A DNA stretch of 15,810 nt. Origin: an uncultured Verrucomicrobiales bacterium (GTDB lineage: Bacteria > Verrucomicrobiota > Verrucomicrobiia > Limisphaerales > JACDHS01). The notes under the pieces are model-generated. The model did no database searches. It saw nothing but the letters and a program-made list of their open reading frames with translations, and was not told where the DNA came from. Every line of letters begins with the position of its first letter. The first letter of the stretch is position 1. Shown one piece after another: positions 1 through 6,767 of the stretch. The stretch is taken from NCBI GenBank assembly GCA_937983475.1, contig CALJZV010000113.1, positions 1 through 15,810 on the forward strand. Direction: 5' to 3'. The position numbers and the translations under genes are program-made.

Positions 1-83
1 ACAAAGAGGAATTCAAGAATGATCCGCTGATCCAAAAGGCCCTGGAGGTGTTCAAAGGCCAGATTGTGGAGGTCCGCTCTTAA
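1..83 (+). CDS. dnaX: DNA polymerase III subunit gamma/tau, C-terminal end (partial)
   Basis: Only the last 26 codons are in the window, read in the frame that starts at base 3 and ends with TAA at 81-83. The tail reads EEFKNDPLIQKALEVFKG and then QIVEVRS, the kind of C-terminus seen in short gamma/tau clamp-loader proteins. It is followed 18 bases later by ybaB and then recR, the classic dnaX-ybaB-recR order, which is the main support for the name. The protein would be the ATPase subunit of the clamp loader that places the sliding clamp on DNA. The short peptide alone could not prove identity; the call rests on context plus this tail. Confidence 0.75.
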   Translation, partial: KEEFKNDPLIQKALEVFKGQIVEVRS

Positions 84-101
84 ACGCCACCGGTTTATTT
101 T

Positions 102-413
102 ATGTCAAGCATTGGAAAACTCATGAAACAGGCTGCGCGCATGCAGCAGCAGATGGAAAAAGTGCAGGCTGAACTGGCCGCCCGGACCGTCGAGGCCACC
201 AGTGGCGGCGGCGCTGTCAAGGCTGTCGCGAAGTGCGATGGCACACTCGCGTCGCTGAAGATTGACCCCCAGGCGCTCAATCCCGACGATGCCCAACTGC
301 TGGAGGACATGATCCTTGCCGCCGCCAACCAGGCCCTCACCCAGGCGCGGGAAATTTCCACCGCTGAAATGGGCAAAGTCACCCAGGGATTCAACATTCC
401 CGGGTTGATGTAA
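102..413 (+). CDS. ybaB: YbaB/EbfC family nucleoid-associated protein
   Basis: A 103-residue protein, the usual length for the YbaB/EbfC family of small dimeric DNA-binding proteins that coat the nucleoid. The N-terminus (MSSIGKLMKQAARMQQQMEKVQ) has the family's Met/Gln-rich amphipathic helix. It is followed by the conserved strand segment with a GGGAVKAVAKCDG turn and a C-terminal helix (LLEDMILAAANQALTQARE). The C-terminus ends in the Gly/Pro/Met-rich tail GFNIPGLM, typical of the family. It sits between dnaX and recR, 18 bases after dnaX and 15 bases before recR, so co-transcription is likely. The ATG at 102 gives a family-length N-terminus. Its role in recombination or nucleoid organisation is known only from the family. 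Confidence 0.93.
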   Translation: MSSIGKLMKQAARMQQQMEKVQAELAARTVEATSGGGAVKAVAKCDGTLASLKIDPQALNPDDAQLLEDMILAAANQALTQAREISTAEMGKVTQGFNIPGLM

Positions 414-428
414 TTCAGGCCCCTGTTC

Positions 429-1031
429 ATGTCCTCATTGCCGGAGCCAATCCAAGCCCTGATTGCCGCGTTGAAGTCGCTCCCGGGCATCGGGCCACGC
501 TCTGCGGAACGCCTGGCTCTACATTTGGTACAAAGCGACCCCGGCACCGTAAAGCAATTGGCCGACACCTTGGTTTCCGCCCGCAGCAGCGTTCATCTCT
601 GCAGGATATGCGGCGCTTTGACGGAGAAAAATCCCTGCGCCATCTGCTCCGATGATCGCCGCGACACCTCGCTCATCTGTTTGGTGGAGCGGCCCGTGGA
701 CGTGCTCACGATCGAAAAATCCGGAAGTTTTCGAGGACGTTTTCACGTGCTGGGAGGAAAAATTTCCCCGCTCAACGGCGTCGAGCCGGACGATTTGCGC
801 ATTGCCGAACTGGAACAACGCCTTTCCACCGAGCCCATCCGGGAAATCATTATCGCCCTGAGCAGCGACGTGGAGGGCGATGCCACCAGCTTTTATTTGG
901 CCAAAAGGCTGGCCAACAAAGGCGTCAAGGTCTCTCGCATTGCGCAAGGCCTCCCTGCCGGAAGCGGCCTGGAATTCGCCGACGAGATCACCGTCAGCCG
1001 AGCCTTGGAGGGCCGGCGCGAGCTGGAGTGA
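429..1031 (+). CDS. recR: Recombination protein RecR
   Basis: A 200-residue protein, the standard RecR length. RecR forms a ring-shaped clamp and works with RecO and RecF to load RecA at single-strand gaps. Visible parts in order: a helix-hairpin-helix near residues 15-30 (SLPGIGPRSAERLA); a C4 zinc finger with Cys58, Cys61, Cys70 and Cys73; and a Toprim domain from about residue 80 with the acidic residue Glu87 (LVERPVDV) and the HVLGGKISPLNG segment. The conserved VEGDATSFYLAKRL helix and the C-terminal RIAQGLPAGSGLEFAD segment follow, the latter with the family's Walker-B-like end. No key residue appears to be missing. The stop codon lies only four bases before the ATG of the next gene, so the HAD gene is probably co-transcribed. 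Confidence 0.97.
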   Translation: MSSLPEPIQALIAALKSLPGIGPRSAERLALHLVQSDPGTVKQLADTLVSARSSVHLCRICGALTEKNPCAICSDDRRDTSLICLVERPVDVLTIEKSGSFRGRFHVLGGKISPLNGVEPDDLRIAELEQRLSTEPIREIIIALSSDVEGDATSFYLAKRLANKGVKVSRIAQGLPAGSGLEFADEITVSRALEGRRELE

Positions 1032-1035
1032 ATTT

Positions 1036-1653
1036 ATGAAACGTCCCGAAGTCGTTGTGTTCGATTTGGGCAAGGTGCTGGTGGATTTCGACTACGGCAT
1101 TGCCGCTCGCAGAATCGCCGCCCGCTGCCCCGCCCCCGCCGCAAACCTCAAGGAACTCATTGACCATTCCCCCCTTCTCTACCGTTACGAAACCGGCCTG
1201 TTGACTACCGAGGAATTTTTTCAGGAAGTCTGCCGCGCCACCGGTTACACCGGGACCCTTCTACAGTTCATTGAGGAATTTTCGGACATCTTCTGGCCAA
1301 TTGAACCGATGGTGCACATGCATGCCGAACTGATGCGGCGCGGCGTGCCAACTTACATTTTCTCCAACACCAATCCCTTGGCCGAGGCCCACATCCGGAA
1401 GCACTTTTCATTTTTTCAGAACTTCACCGGTTACGTTTTGTCCTACGAGCATCGCTCGATGAAGCCGGACGCCAAAATCTACGAGGTGGTGGAGGCCATG
1501 ACCAGTCGCTGCGGCGAGGCAATTCTTTACATGGATGACCGGGCTGAAAACGTGGAAGCCGGCGCACAACGCGGCTGGCAGACCATTTTGCAGGTGTCGC
1601 CAGATACCACCATCGGACGGATCCGGGCACTGGGGCTACTCGGAGACGTTTGA
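1036..1653 (+). CDS. HAD-superfamily hydrolase (subfamily IA, YihX-like)
   Basis: A 205-residue haloacid-dehalogenase-fold phosphatase. Motif I is FDLGKVLVDFD with the nucleophile Asp10. The position normally held by the second Asp is Gly12, which is the usual state in the YihX-like branch (FDLGNV) and not a defect. Motif II is the Ser of FSNTN (Ser110), motif III Lys143 in SMKPDAKIYE, and motif IV the Asp pair at 167-168 in LYMDDRAENV. The cap is the small helical type between residues 20 and 85. The frame is open upstream into recR, but the ATG at 1036, four bases after the recR stop, gives a family-like N-terminus. YihX itself is a glucose-1-phosphate phosphatase; the substrate here cannot be read from sequence. 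The gene ends nine bases before the convergent gene on the other strand. Confidence 0.88.
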   Translation: MKRPEVVVFDLGKVLVDFDYGIAARRIAARCPAPAANLKELIDHSPLLYRYETGLLTTEEFFQEVCRATGYTGTLLQFIEEFSDIFWPIEPMVHMHAELMRRGVPTYIFSNTNPLAEAHIRKHFSFFQNFTGYVLSYEHRSMKPDAKIYEVVEAMTSRCGEAILYMDDRAENVEAGAQRGWQTILQVSPDTTIGRIRALGLLGDV

Positions 1654-1662
1654 AGGCGCATC

Positions 1663-2397
1663 TCAATTCGGCAAATTCGGCCCCATGACTCGTTGTAGGA
1701 GGGCTTCCAGGGCATGATCCTTGTCGGTGAAAGTGAAAATTCTTTCGGAGAGATCATTCAAAGCCAGACAAGCGGGATGAAACCGCTCCGCAAGGGTGTC
1801 AAACACCGAGGCCACGGCATATTTGCGGGCCAGGCGATGATCGCTGGCCACGCGGTAGTTGAGGCGGCCCATTTCCTCGTAATACTTCAATCCCGGCGCG
1901 CCACGCCGCTCGGCGCGATATTGAATATGACCCGGAAACAGGCCCGCAAAAAACAACGCCTGATTGCCGATGTGCGACCGGATGTAAAAACTGGTCGCCT
2001 CATCGGCGGTCTGCAACGCGCCCAGCATTTCGAAAAAATAATCCAACGGATGCGGCTTGCCGGGCACCACGCACCGCACGTTCTCGGCCTGCGAAAACTC
2101 CACCAGCACCTCGGCCACATAATCGGCCACCTCGCGATCATCAATGCCGAAGCGCTTGAGCACATGGCGGGCGGTTACAAAAAAATAAAAGTGATGCGAT
2201 ACCTTCAAGCATCCTCGCTGCTCCAACAGGGCATGAAACAGCCGCTCGTCGTCGAGAATCAGGTCGCGTGACTCGGCGTCCACCAGCAGGATGCCTATGG
2301 CCTGCGTTGAACCGGTTTTGTCCCGGAGCACCGCGGTGATGAACTCAATGTCGGCGGCAGTGAACTGAATGCGGCAGTTTGGTTGAATAACTTTCAT
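1663..2397 (-). CDS. Uncharacterised protein, conserved-looking, 244 residues
   Basis: I do not recognise this family. The protein is soluble, with no signal peptide or membrane segment. It has a mixed alpha/beta N-terminal part (IQFTAADIEFITAVL, then ILLVDAES) and a helical remainder rich in aromatic and His residues, for example VSHHFYFFVTARHVLKRF and SFYIRSHIGNQALFFAGLFP. An acidic C-terminal helix follows. Codon use and composition match the neighbours, and the opposite strand has no better candidate. The reading frame continues upstream to 2463, but the ATG at 2397 gives a clean start (MKVIQPNCRIQF). The extra upstream residues look like translated leader, with a Ser/Thr/His mixture and no structure. 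No clear Shine-Dalgarno site is visible. It is convergent with the HAD gene and divergent from the rhomboid gene, so it is probably transcribed alone. Confidence 0.72.
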   Translation of the reverse strand: MKVIQPNCRIQFTAADIEFITAVLRDKTGSTQAIGILLVDAESRDLILDDERLFHALLEQRGCLKVSHHFYFFVTARHVLKRFGIDDREVADYVAEVLVEFSQAENVRCVVPGKPHPLDYFFEMLGALQTADEATSFYIRSHIGNQALFFAGLFPGHIQYRAERRGAPGLKYYEEMGRLNYRVASDHRLARKYAVASVFDTLAERFHPACLALNDLSERIFTFTDKDHALEALLQRVMGPNLPN

Positions 2398-2484
2398 GGC
2401 GTGACGTGTTGTTAAGGTCAGAACGCAGCCAGAGCCGTGCCAGGAATTGAGTGTGGACAGCACCCGCTTTTATTTGACTCAGAG

Positions 2485-2530
2485 AAAAAAGAGGTGCCAA
2501 TCGGTTGGCTTTCCCTGCACCATCACCTCC
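2485..2530 (-). terminator. Intrinsic terminator-like hairpin on the minus strand
   Basis: Reading the minus strand, GAGGTG (plus 2529-2524) pairs with CACCTC (plus 2496-2491). A nested hairpin CCAA-CCGA-TTGG lies just inside the 3' arm, and the 3' arm is followed at once by six T (plus 2490-2485). That is the form of a Rho-independent terminator. No minus-strand gene ends here: the gene downstream on this strand starts at 2397 and the next one upstream is the tRNA at 3503-3579. It may therefore attenuate the leader of the 1663-2397 gene, end a small RNA, or stop read-through antisense to the rhomboid gene. The stem is interrupted by an asymmetric internal loop, which lowers confidence. Confidence 0.5.
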
Positions 2531-2604
2531 GAAAACAAGTGCCTGGCAACCCGCGACTGTCATGCTGCGGCTCATGTTGCGTGCGCTTTACCCTAGCGAA
2601 TTAG

Positions 2605-3498
2605 ATGCATCAAAACAACCCGGAAAACGAGCTGAGGCGCCATCCGGGGCATTCCGAAAAGCAGGTCATGGACTGGGGGTTGCTGCTGGCCAGCCAAGGC
2701 ATCGAGGCGGCCATCCACCACGGCGACGGCGGATGGGCCTTGCTCATTTCGGAACGGGACTTTGACCGTGCCGAGCAACTCATACGCATCTACGAAACCG
2801 AAAATCACGGATGGGGATTTCGGCGAACCCTGCCCGGCTCCAGAATCATTTTCCATTGGGGAAGCCTTTTCTGGTGCCTGGCCATAGCTTGGATTTATCC
2901 TTGGAGCATCCAAATGGAAGGCGCACGGAAGGCCGCCGGGCTGATGCACAACCAGTTCGTGGCTTCGGGCGAGTGGTGGCGCATTTTCACGGCTGTGACG
3001 CTTCATGGGGACTTGGCGCACCTGGCCGCCAATTTGTCCACCGGCTTCATCCTGACAGGCCTGGCCATGGCGAGGCACGGAGCGGGATGGGCCTTGGGGG
3101 CGGCCTTTCTGGCCGGCGCGGGAGGCAACCTCGCCGGGCTTTTGATTTATGATGCGTCCCACCGCGGCCTGGGCGCTTCGGGCATGGTTCTGGGTGCCCT
3201 TGGACTGGCCTCGGCGCAGTTTCATTTTACCAAAAGCCAATTAAAGGCCTCCCAGGTTGTATTGCGAAGCCTTGCGGCCGGCGCGCTCCTGCTGGTGTTG
3301 ATGGGCACCTCGCCCGGAACGGACATCGTGGCGCACGTGGGCGGATTTTTGTGCGGTCTGGCGCTGGGGTTTTGCTTGAACCTGGTTCCGGCACGAATGA
3401 AGGAGAGTTCCACCGCCAATGGTCTGTGGGTCCTCGGGTTGTCGGCGTGGGTAATCTGGGTCTGGCACTTGGCCCTGAAACCGATAGGAAGCGGATAA
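2605..3498 (+). CDS. Rhomboid-family intramembrane serine protease
   Basis: A 297-residue membrane protein. Residues 1-75 form a soluble N-terminal region without membrane segments (QGIEAAIHHGDGGWALLISE, then DFDRAEQLIRIYETEN), which looks like the small alpha/beta domain found before some bacterial rhomboids. Membrane segments start at about residue 82. The rhomboid signature WWRIFTAVTLHGDLAHLAANL spans residues 124-144 and carries the conserved His139 and Asn143. The catalytic Ser192 lies in GLGASGMVLGALG, and the catalytic His244 in IVAHVGGFLCGLALG. The Ser-His dyad is therefore complete and the enzyme should be active in cleaving membrane-spanning substrates. A C-terminal membrane helix around residues 272-290 follows. 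The ATG at 2605 lacks an obvious ribosome binding site. The gene is monocistronic and convergent with the tRNA, with four bases between them. Confidence 0.93.
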   Translation: MHQNNPENELRRHPGHSEKQVMDWGLLLASQGIEAAIHHGDGGWALLISERDFDRAEQLIRIYETENHGWGFRRTLPGSRIIFHWGSLFWCLAIAWIYPWSIQMEGARKAAGLMHNQFVASGEWWRIFTAVTLHGDLAHLAANLSTGFILTGLAMARHGAGWALGAAFLAGAGGNLAGLLIYDASHRGLGASGMVLGALGLASAQFHFTKSQLKASQVVLRSLAAGALLLVLMGTSPGTDIVAHVGGFLCGLALGFCLNLVPARMKESSTANGLWVLGLSAWVIWVWHLALKPIGSG

Positions 3499-3502
3499 AA
3501 AA

Positions 3503-3579
3503 TGGTCGGGACGGTGAGATTTGAACTCACGACCTTCTGAACCCCATTCAGACGCGCTACCAAGCTACGCTACGTCCCG
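3503..3579 (-). tRNA. tRNA-Pro (anticodon GGG)
   Basis: On the minus strand the acceptor arm CGGGACG pairs with CGTCCCG. It is followed by a D arm (GCGT/GCGC with AGCTTGGTA in the loop), an anticodon stem TCTGA/TCAGA and the seven-base loop ATGGGGT, which places GGG at positions 34-36. A five-base variable region and a T arm GTGAG-TTCAAAT-CTCAC follow. GGG reads CCC and CCU codons, so this is a proline tRNA, and the body matches the usual bacterial tRNA-Pro pattern. The discriminator is A, and CCA is encoded in the DNA (plus 3503-3505 TGG). All stems pair well. Confidence 0.97.
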
Positions 3580-3607
3580 ACCGTTTGCATCGTGCGATGC
3601 GCTGGAA

Positions 3608-3635
3608 ATAGTAGGCGCACTCGATTTGAATTCAA
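3608..3635 (-). promoter_or_regulatory. Probable sigma70-type promoter of tRNA-Pro
   Basis: On the minus strand a -35 element TTGAAT (plus 3635-3630) is followed after 16 bases by a -10 element TACTAT (plus 3613-3608). This lies 28 bases before the tRNA 5' end, which leaves a short 5' leader. That leader contains a small inverted repeat GCATC-GCAC-GATGC (plus 3587-3600) just before the mature tRNA. Both boxes are close to consensus and the distance is right. Sigma factor use in this organism is assumed. Confidence 0.6.
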
Positions 3636-3656
3636 CAACTTTCCTGAAAAATCCCG

Positions 3657-4499
3657 TCACGCCGTTGGCGGGCGAGAAACTTTTGCCGCGTTGAAACACC
3701 GCTTCAAATGTTCCAAGCTTCGCGAGGCAATGACCTCTGGCCCCTCATCAAACACAAACACCTCCACCGAAACATAGCCGCCATACCCGGCTTGTTCCAA
3801 TGCGTCGGCAATCGGGTAAAAGTCCACGTCGCCGAAGCCCGGCCCTTTGAGATTGCGGTCATTGGCGTGAAAGTAGGCAAAGTAAGGGCTGGATTCGCGG
3901 ATGATTTGCGGGATGGATTTTGCCTCCGAGCACATGGCCTTGACGTCGAGCAGGATTTTGAAGTTAGGGCTGCTCAGACGCTGAGCAAATTCAACGGCTT
4001 GGGCTGCCGTGTTGATAAAGTTGGTTTCGCTCGGCGCAAGCGGCTCAAAGCAAATTGTCACCCCGCGATCCTCGGCCAGCTTGACCGGGTCTTCAAAAAC
4101 ACTTCCAGCCCAGTGAATACCTTGGTCGAAAGTGACACCTTCCATCAAGTTGCGCTGTTTGGGCGAGCCGACAATGATAAATTCGCCGCCAATGTCCGCG
4201 CAAAACTTTACCAGTTCGGAAAAATAAAGGCCGGTGCGGCGTCGGACGGTCTCATCAGGGTGCGTCAGATGCAATCCCTCGGTTTGCATCAACACCCAGT
4301 GAATGCCGGAAATGCCAATCCGCGCTTGCCTCGCAGCCTCCCGGATGTGCCGCCGCTGTTCCGAGGAAATATCCGTCACTCGGCTGGCAATTGTGAATGG
4401 CGCAATTTCCACCGCGTCGTAACCGGCTTGCGCGACGTAGCCAAAGGTTTTCTCCAGGGACCACCCTTGGAAGATTTCGTTGCAAATGGCGAATTTCAC
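3657..4499 (-). CDS. Sugar phosphate isomerase/epimerase, TIM barrel (hydroxypyruvate isomerase / ketose 3-epimerase-like)
   Basis: A 280-residue AP-endonuclease-2-type TIM barrel. The start is taken as the GTG at 4499 because it yields VKFAICNEIFQGWSLE, matching the normal first beta strand of the family. An ATG at 4571 is in frame, but the added 24 residues are Pro/Ser/Gly-rich and do not resemble the fold. Putative metal ligands are Glu152 (CFEPLAPSET), Asp185 (ILLDVKAM), His211 (YFHANDRN) and Glu246 (VSVEVF). These are the same ligands, at the same numbers, as in D-tagatose 3-epimerase. The residue three after the Asp, a substrate-contacting His in that enzyme, is Ala188 here, so the substrate probably differs. 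It lies upstream of the tRNA on the same strand and diverges from the 4617 gene. The exact sugar cannot be inferred. Confidence 0.85.
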   Translation of the reverse strand: MKFAICNEIFQGWSLEKTFGYVAQAGYDAVEIAPFTIASRVTDISSEQRRHIREAARQARIGISGIHWVLMQTEGLHLTHPDETVRRRTGLYFSELVKFCADIGGEFIIVGSPKQRNLMEGVTFDQGIHWAGSVFEDPVKLAEDRGVTICFEPLAPSETNFINTAAQAVEFAQRLSSPNFKILLDVKAMCSEAKSIPQIIRESSPYFAYFHANDRNLKGPGFGDVDFYPIADALEQAGYGGYVSVEVFVFDEGPEVIASRSLEHLKRCFNAAKVSRPPTA

Positions 4500-4605
4500 G
4501 CCGCGATTTGACCCGGAAGGCGAGCAGATTACCAGCAATTCCCCACCGTCACTACAAGGGGGTGGCTTCATTGCAAACAGGCAGCAGGAGCCGTAAGTTA
4601 ATGTT

Positions 4606-4610
4606 GGAGA
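4606..4610 (+). promoter_or_regulatory. Ribosome binding site for the 4617 gene
   Basis: GGAGA lies six bases before the ATG at 4617, a normal Shine-Dalgarno spacing. It is one of the few clear sites in this window and fixes the start of the short gene. Confidence 0.65.
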
Positions 4611-4616
4611 ATTACT

Positions 4617-5072
4617 ATGAAAGAAAAACTGTTGTTCGTCACAGACTTGGGTTGCTTTAAAGCCTACCGTGTTCAGAGTGATAACTTCAGTTCCCGGCCA
4701 AAATTATCCATGATTGACAGCTTTTACCCGCTCAAGCCCCGCACACGCCTGTCCGAGCAGGTGACCGACAGCGCAGGGCAGTTTGCGGGAGGCGTGCCCG
4801 GAGTCCACGTGGTCGGCGAACGTCATAACATCAGCCTGGAACAAAATCGGCGTGTCGTTCAGCAATTGGCTGGACGCATCAATGAGATCGCCAGAAAACA
4901 AAGCGACTTGGAACACATTTACATTGCCGCGCACCGAAGCATCAACCAACAGCTTTTGGAACGGTTGCAACCGGACGTCCGCGCACGTGTTGAAAGAAAT
5001 ATAGGCGAGGACTTGACCAAGGTGCATGAGTCGGAGTTGCTCGGGTATTTCAACCACACCGCTCCTGTATAA
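4617..5072 (+). CDS. Host attachment family protein (PF10116-like)
   Basis: A 151-residue soluble protein. The N-terminus is a beta strand with an LFVTDLGCFKAYRV pattern. The second half has the family's helix-strand-helix signature: a QLAGRINEIARKQ helix, the strand LEHIYIAAHRSINQQLLERL, then PDVRARVERNIGEDLTKV and ELLGYF. The INQQLL, RNIGEDLT and ELLGYF pieces are what made me place it in the group annotated as 'protein required for attachment to host cells'. That name comes from plant-associated bacteria; the fold resembles an eRF1-like domain and the molecular role is generally unknown. The start is backed by a GGAGA six bases upstream. It diverges from the epimerase gene and is separated by 90 bases from the next glycosyltransferase, so it may or may not belong to that operon. 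Confidence 0.75.
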   Translation: MKEKLLFVTDLGCFKAYRVQSDNFSSRPKLSMIDSFYPLKPRTRLSEQVTDSAGQFAGGVPGVHVVGERHNISLEQNRRVVQQLAGRINEIARKQSDLEHIYIAAHRSINQQLLERLQPDVRARVERNIGEDLTKVHESELLGYFNHTAPV

Positions 5073-5162
5073 TCAGCACTGATTTCGGCAGCATCTAAGG
5101 ATGGTTTTATGACCGTGTCACTTCGCCAGTGAAATTATTAATGGTTTTTCCGGCATGCGACA

Positions 5163-6767
5163 TTGACGGCCCGGTGGTCCGTGAATATTTCTCGACCATT
5201 GAAACTCATCATCTTTCATTACCATCTGCGACCCGGCGGCATCCGCCGAATCATTGAGCAGGCTACCCCGCACTTGGTGGCCCATTTCTCAGAGCGAATT
5301 GATGGGGTGACATTGGCCACGGGCGAACCCGCGCCTGCTGAGTGGACCAGTCAATTTCGCAAGCTTTTAGGCGAAACATCCCTCGATTGTTTTATAGAGC
5401 CCTCATTTGGCTATTTCGCCGAGCAGCAAGTCGAATCAGGCGCGCTGCGCAAACAGGTTCAAGACGGATTAAAAAAGCTCTTCGCGGATTCCACCGCAGA
5501 CAACACCTTGGTCTGGGCACACAATCTTGGCCTTGCCCGGAACCTGCTTCTGACCGCCGAACTGCACCAGCTTTGCGCCCGCCGCGGCATCACCATTGCC
5601 GCCCACAACCACGACTGGTGGTTCGATAATCGCTGGGCCCGATGGGTCGAGGCGCAAACCTACGGGTTCACCACCCTGCGGGCGACCAGCCGGGCGGTGT
5701 TTCCCAACAATCTCAACACCACCCACATTGCCATCAACAAAGCGGACGCCCGCCTGTTGAAAAAGCATTTCGGCAAACACGCTGGCTGGCTGCCCAATCT
5801 GACGGACCGCGCGGCCAAGCCCTCCTCAGAGAAAATTGAAAAAGCAAAGGCGTGGCTCGACCAATGCGGCATTCCCCAGGCGCCTGTTTGGATTGTTCCC
5901 TGCCGCATGCTGCGGCGAAAGAACGTGGCCGAGGCGCTTCTATTGGCGCGATGGCTGCGCCCCGAGGCCTGGGTGGTGTCCACCGGCGGCGCAAGCTCAG
6001 CCGACGAGGAATCGTATGTGCGCGAAATAAAGAACGCGGCTCAACGGCGCAATTGGCATCTTCATCTGGGCATCCTTCAGAAAGCCGGGCCCGACAAGCC
6101 AAGCGTCGACGAATTGCTGGCGGCGAGCGAAGCGGTGCTGCTGACCTCTATTCAGGAGGGTTTCGGCCTGCCCTATATCGAAGCCGCCGCCGCGGGGCGT
6201 CCGCTGATAGCCCGGAGCCTCCCGAATGTGTCACCGGACCTGAAACAGTTCGGCTTTATATTACCTTATCTCTACGAGGAAATTTTTATTTCACCGGAAC
6301 TGTTTGACTGGCAGGCCGAGCGGCGGCGCCAGGAGGAGCGCTTTGCTGAATGGCGCTTGCGGTTGCCCGTCCGGTGCCGTGCCTGGGCCGGCACCCCATG
6401 GCTATTGTCCGCAACAAGGCCGGAGCCAGTGCCCTTCAGCCGGCTCACCTTGAAAGCGCAACTGGAAGTACTGTCCGTCAACCCGGATGTTGCCAGGAAC
6501 GCCTGCGCGGCCCTGAATCCTTTTCTGGAGAAATGGCGTTGGCTTGCCTCGCAAAACAAATTAAGGAAAACGCCCTGGCCGAAGTCCGCGGAGCGTTGGC
6601 TGGGCGGCGCCGCGTACGGCAAGCGTTTCAACCAGATCATTCGCGCTGCTGAGCGACAAGCCTCTTTGCACCCCGGCGATGCGGCACTGAAGGCGCAATC
6701 GGCGTTTATTCGCGAAAGGCTGGAGCGGAAGCATCTTTATCCGCTACTATGGACACCGAAACCATGA
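5163..6767 (+). CDS. GT-B glycosyltransferase, family 4-like, with long C-terminal extension
   Basis: A 534-residue predicted cytoplasmic glycosyltransferase. The N-terminal Rossmann half begins LKLIIFHYHLRPGGIRRIIEQ, with the glycine-rich loop typical of GT-B acceptor domains. HNHDWWFDNRW lies at 148-158, and the FPNNL...HIAIN...FG...PNL segment spans 180-213. The nucleotide-sugar half carries PCRMLRRKN (246-254; basic residues expected to hold the diphosphate) and the GT4 EX7E motif Glu332-Glu340 (EGFGLPYIEAAAAGRP). About 150 residues after this motif are an extension with no family match I can see. The start is uncertain: TTG at 5163 or GTG at 5181, neither with a good ribosome binding site, and no in-frame ATG exists after the stop at 5139. 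The stop overlaps the next gene's ATG as ATGA, so the two are probably translationally coupled. Donor and acceptor are unknown. Confidence 0.85.
   Translation: MTARWSVNISRPLKLIIFHYHLRPGGIRRIIEQATPHLVAHFSERIDGVTLATGEPAPAEWTSQFRKLLGETSLDCFIEPSFGYFAEQQVESGALRKQVQDGLKKLFADSTADNTLVWAHNLGLARNLLLTAELHQLCARRGITIAAHNHDWWFDNRWARWVEAQTYGFTTLRATSRAVFPNNLNTTHIAINKADARLLKKHFGKHAGWLPNLTDRAAKPSSEKIEKAKAWLDQCGIPQAPVWIVPCRMLRRKNVAEALLLARWLRPEAWVVSTGGASSADEESYVREIKNAAQRRNWHLHLGILQKAGPDKPSVDELLAASEAVLLTSIQEGFGLPYIEAAAAGRPLIARSLPNVSPDLKQFGFILPYLYEEIFISPELFDWQAERRRQEERFAEWRLRLPVRCRAWAGTPWLLSATRPEPVPFSRLTLKAQLEVLSVNPDVARNACAALNPFLEKWRWLASQNKLRKTPWPKSAERWLGGAAYGKRFNQIIRAAERQASLHPGDAALKAQSAFIRERLERKHLYPLLWTPKP

Noticed and set aside
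2412..2470. Plus-strand stretch with GGTCAG, GCAGCC and GTGCCAGGA in the order seen in small bacterial SRP RNA
   Set aside because: The conserved GGAA-type tetraloop between the first two blocks is missing, and the upstream sequence does not pair with the 3' arm. It partly overlaps the coding start on the other strand, so the likeness is probably chance.
2541..2561. GCCTGGCAACCCGCGACTGT on the plus strand, reminiscent of the cobalamin riboswitch core
   Set aside because: The AGGGAA element, the GCCACTG box and the expected stems are absent in the right order, and the downstream rhomboid gene has no link to cobalamin.
3708..4511. Long plus-strand open frame of 267 codons opposite the epimerase gene
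   Set aside because: It lies wholly antisense to a protein with clear family motifs and has no recognisable domain of its own; it is a shadow of high-GC coding.
5071..5132. Two small inverted repeats (AATCA/TGATT and TCACT/AGTGA) between the 5072 stop and the glycosyltransferase
   Set aside because: Both are only five pairs, one is A/T only, and neither is followed by a T-run.
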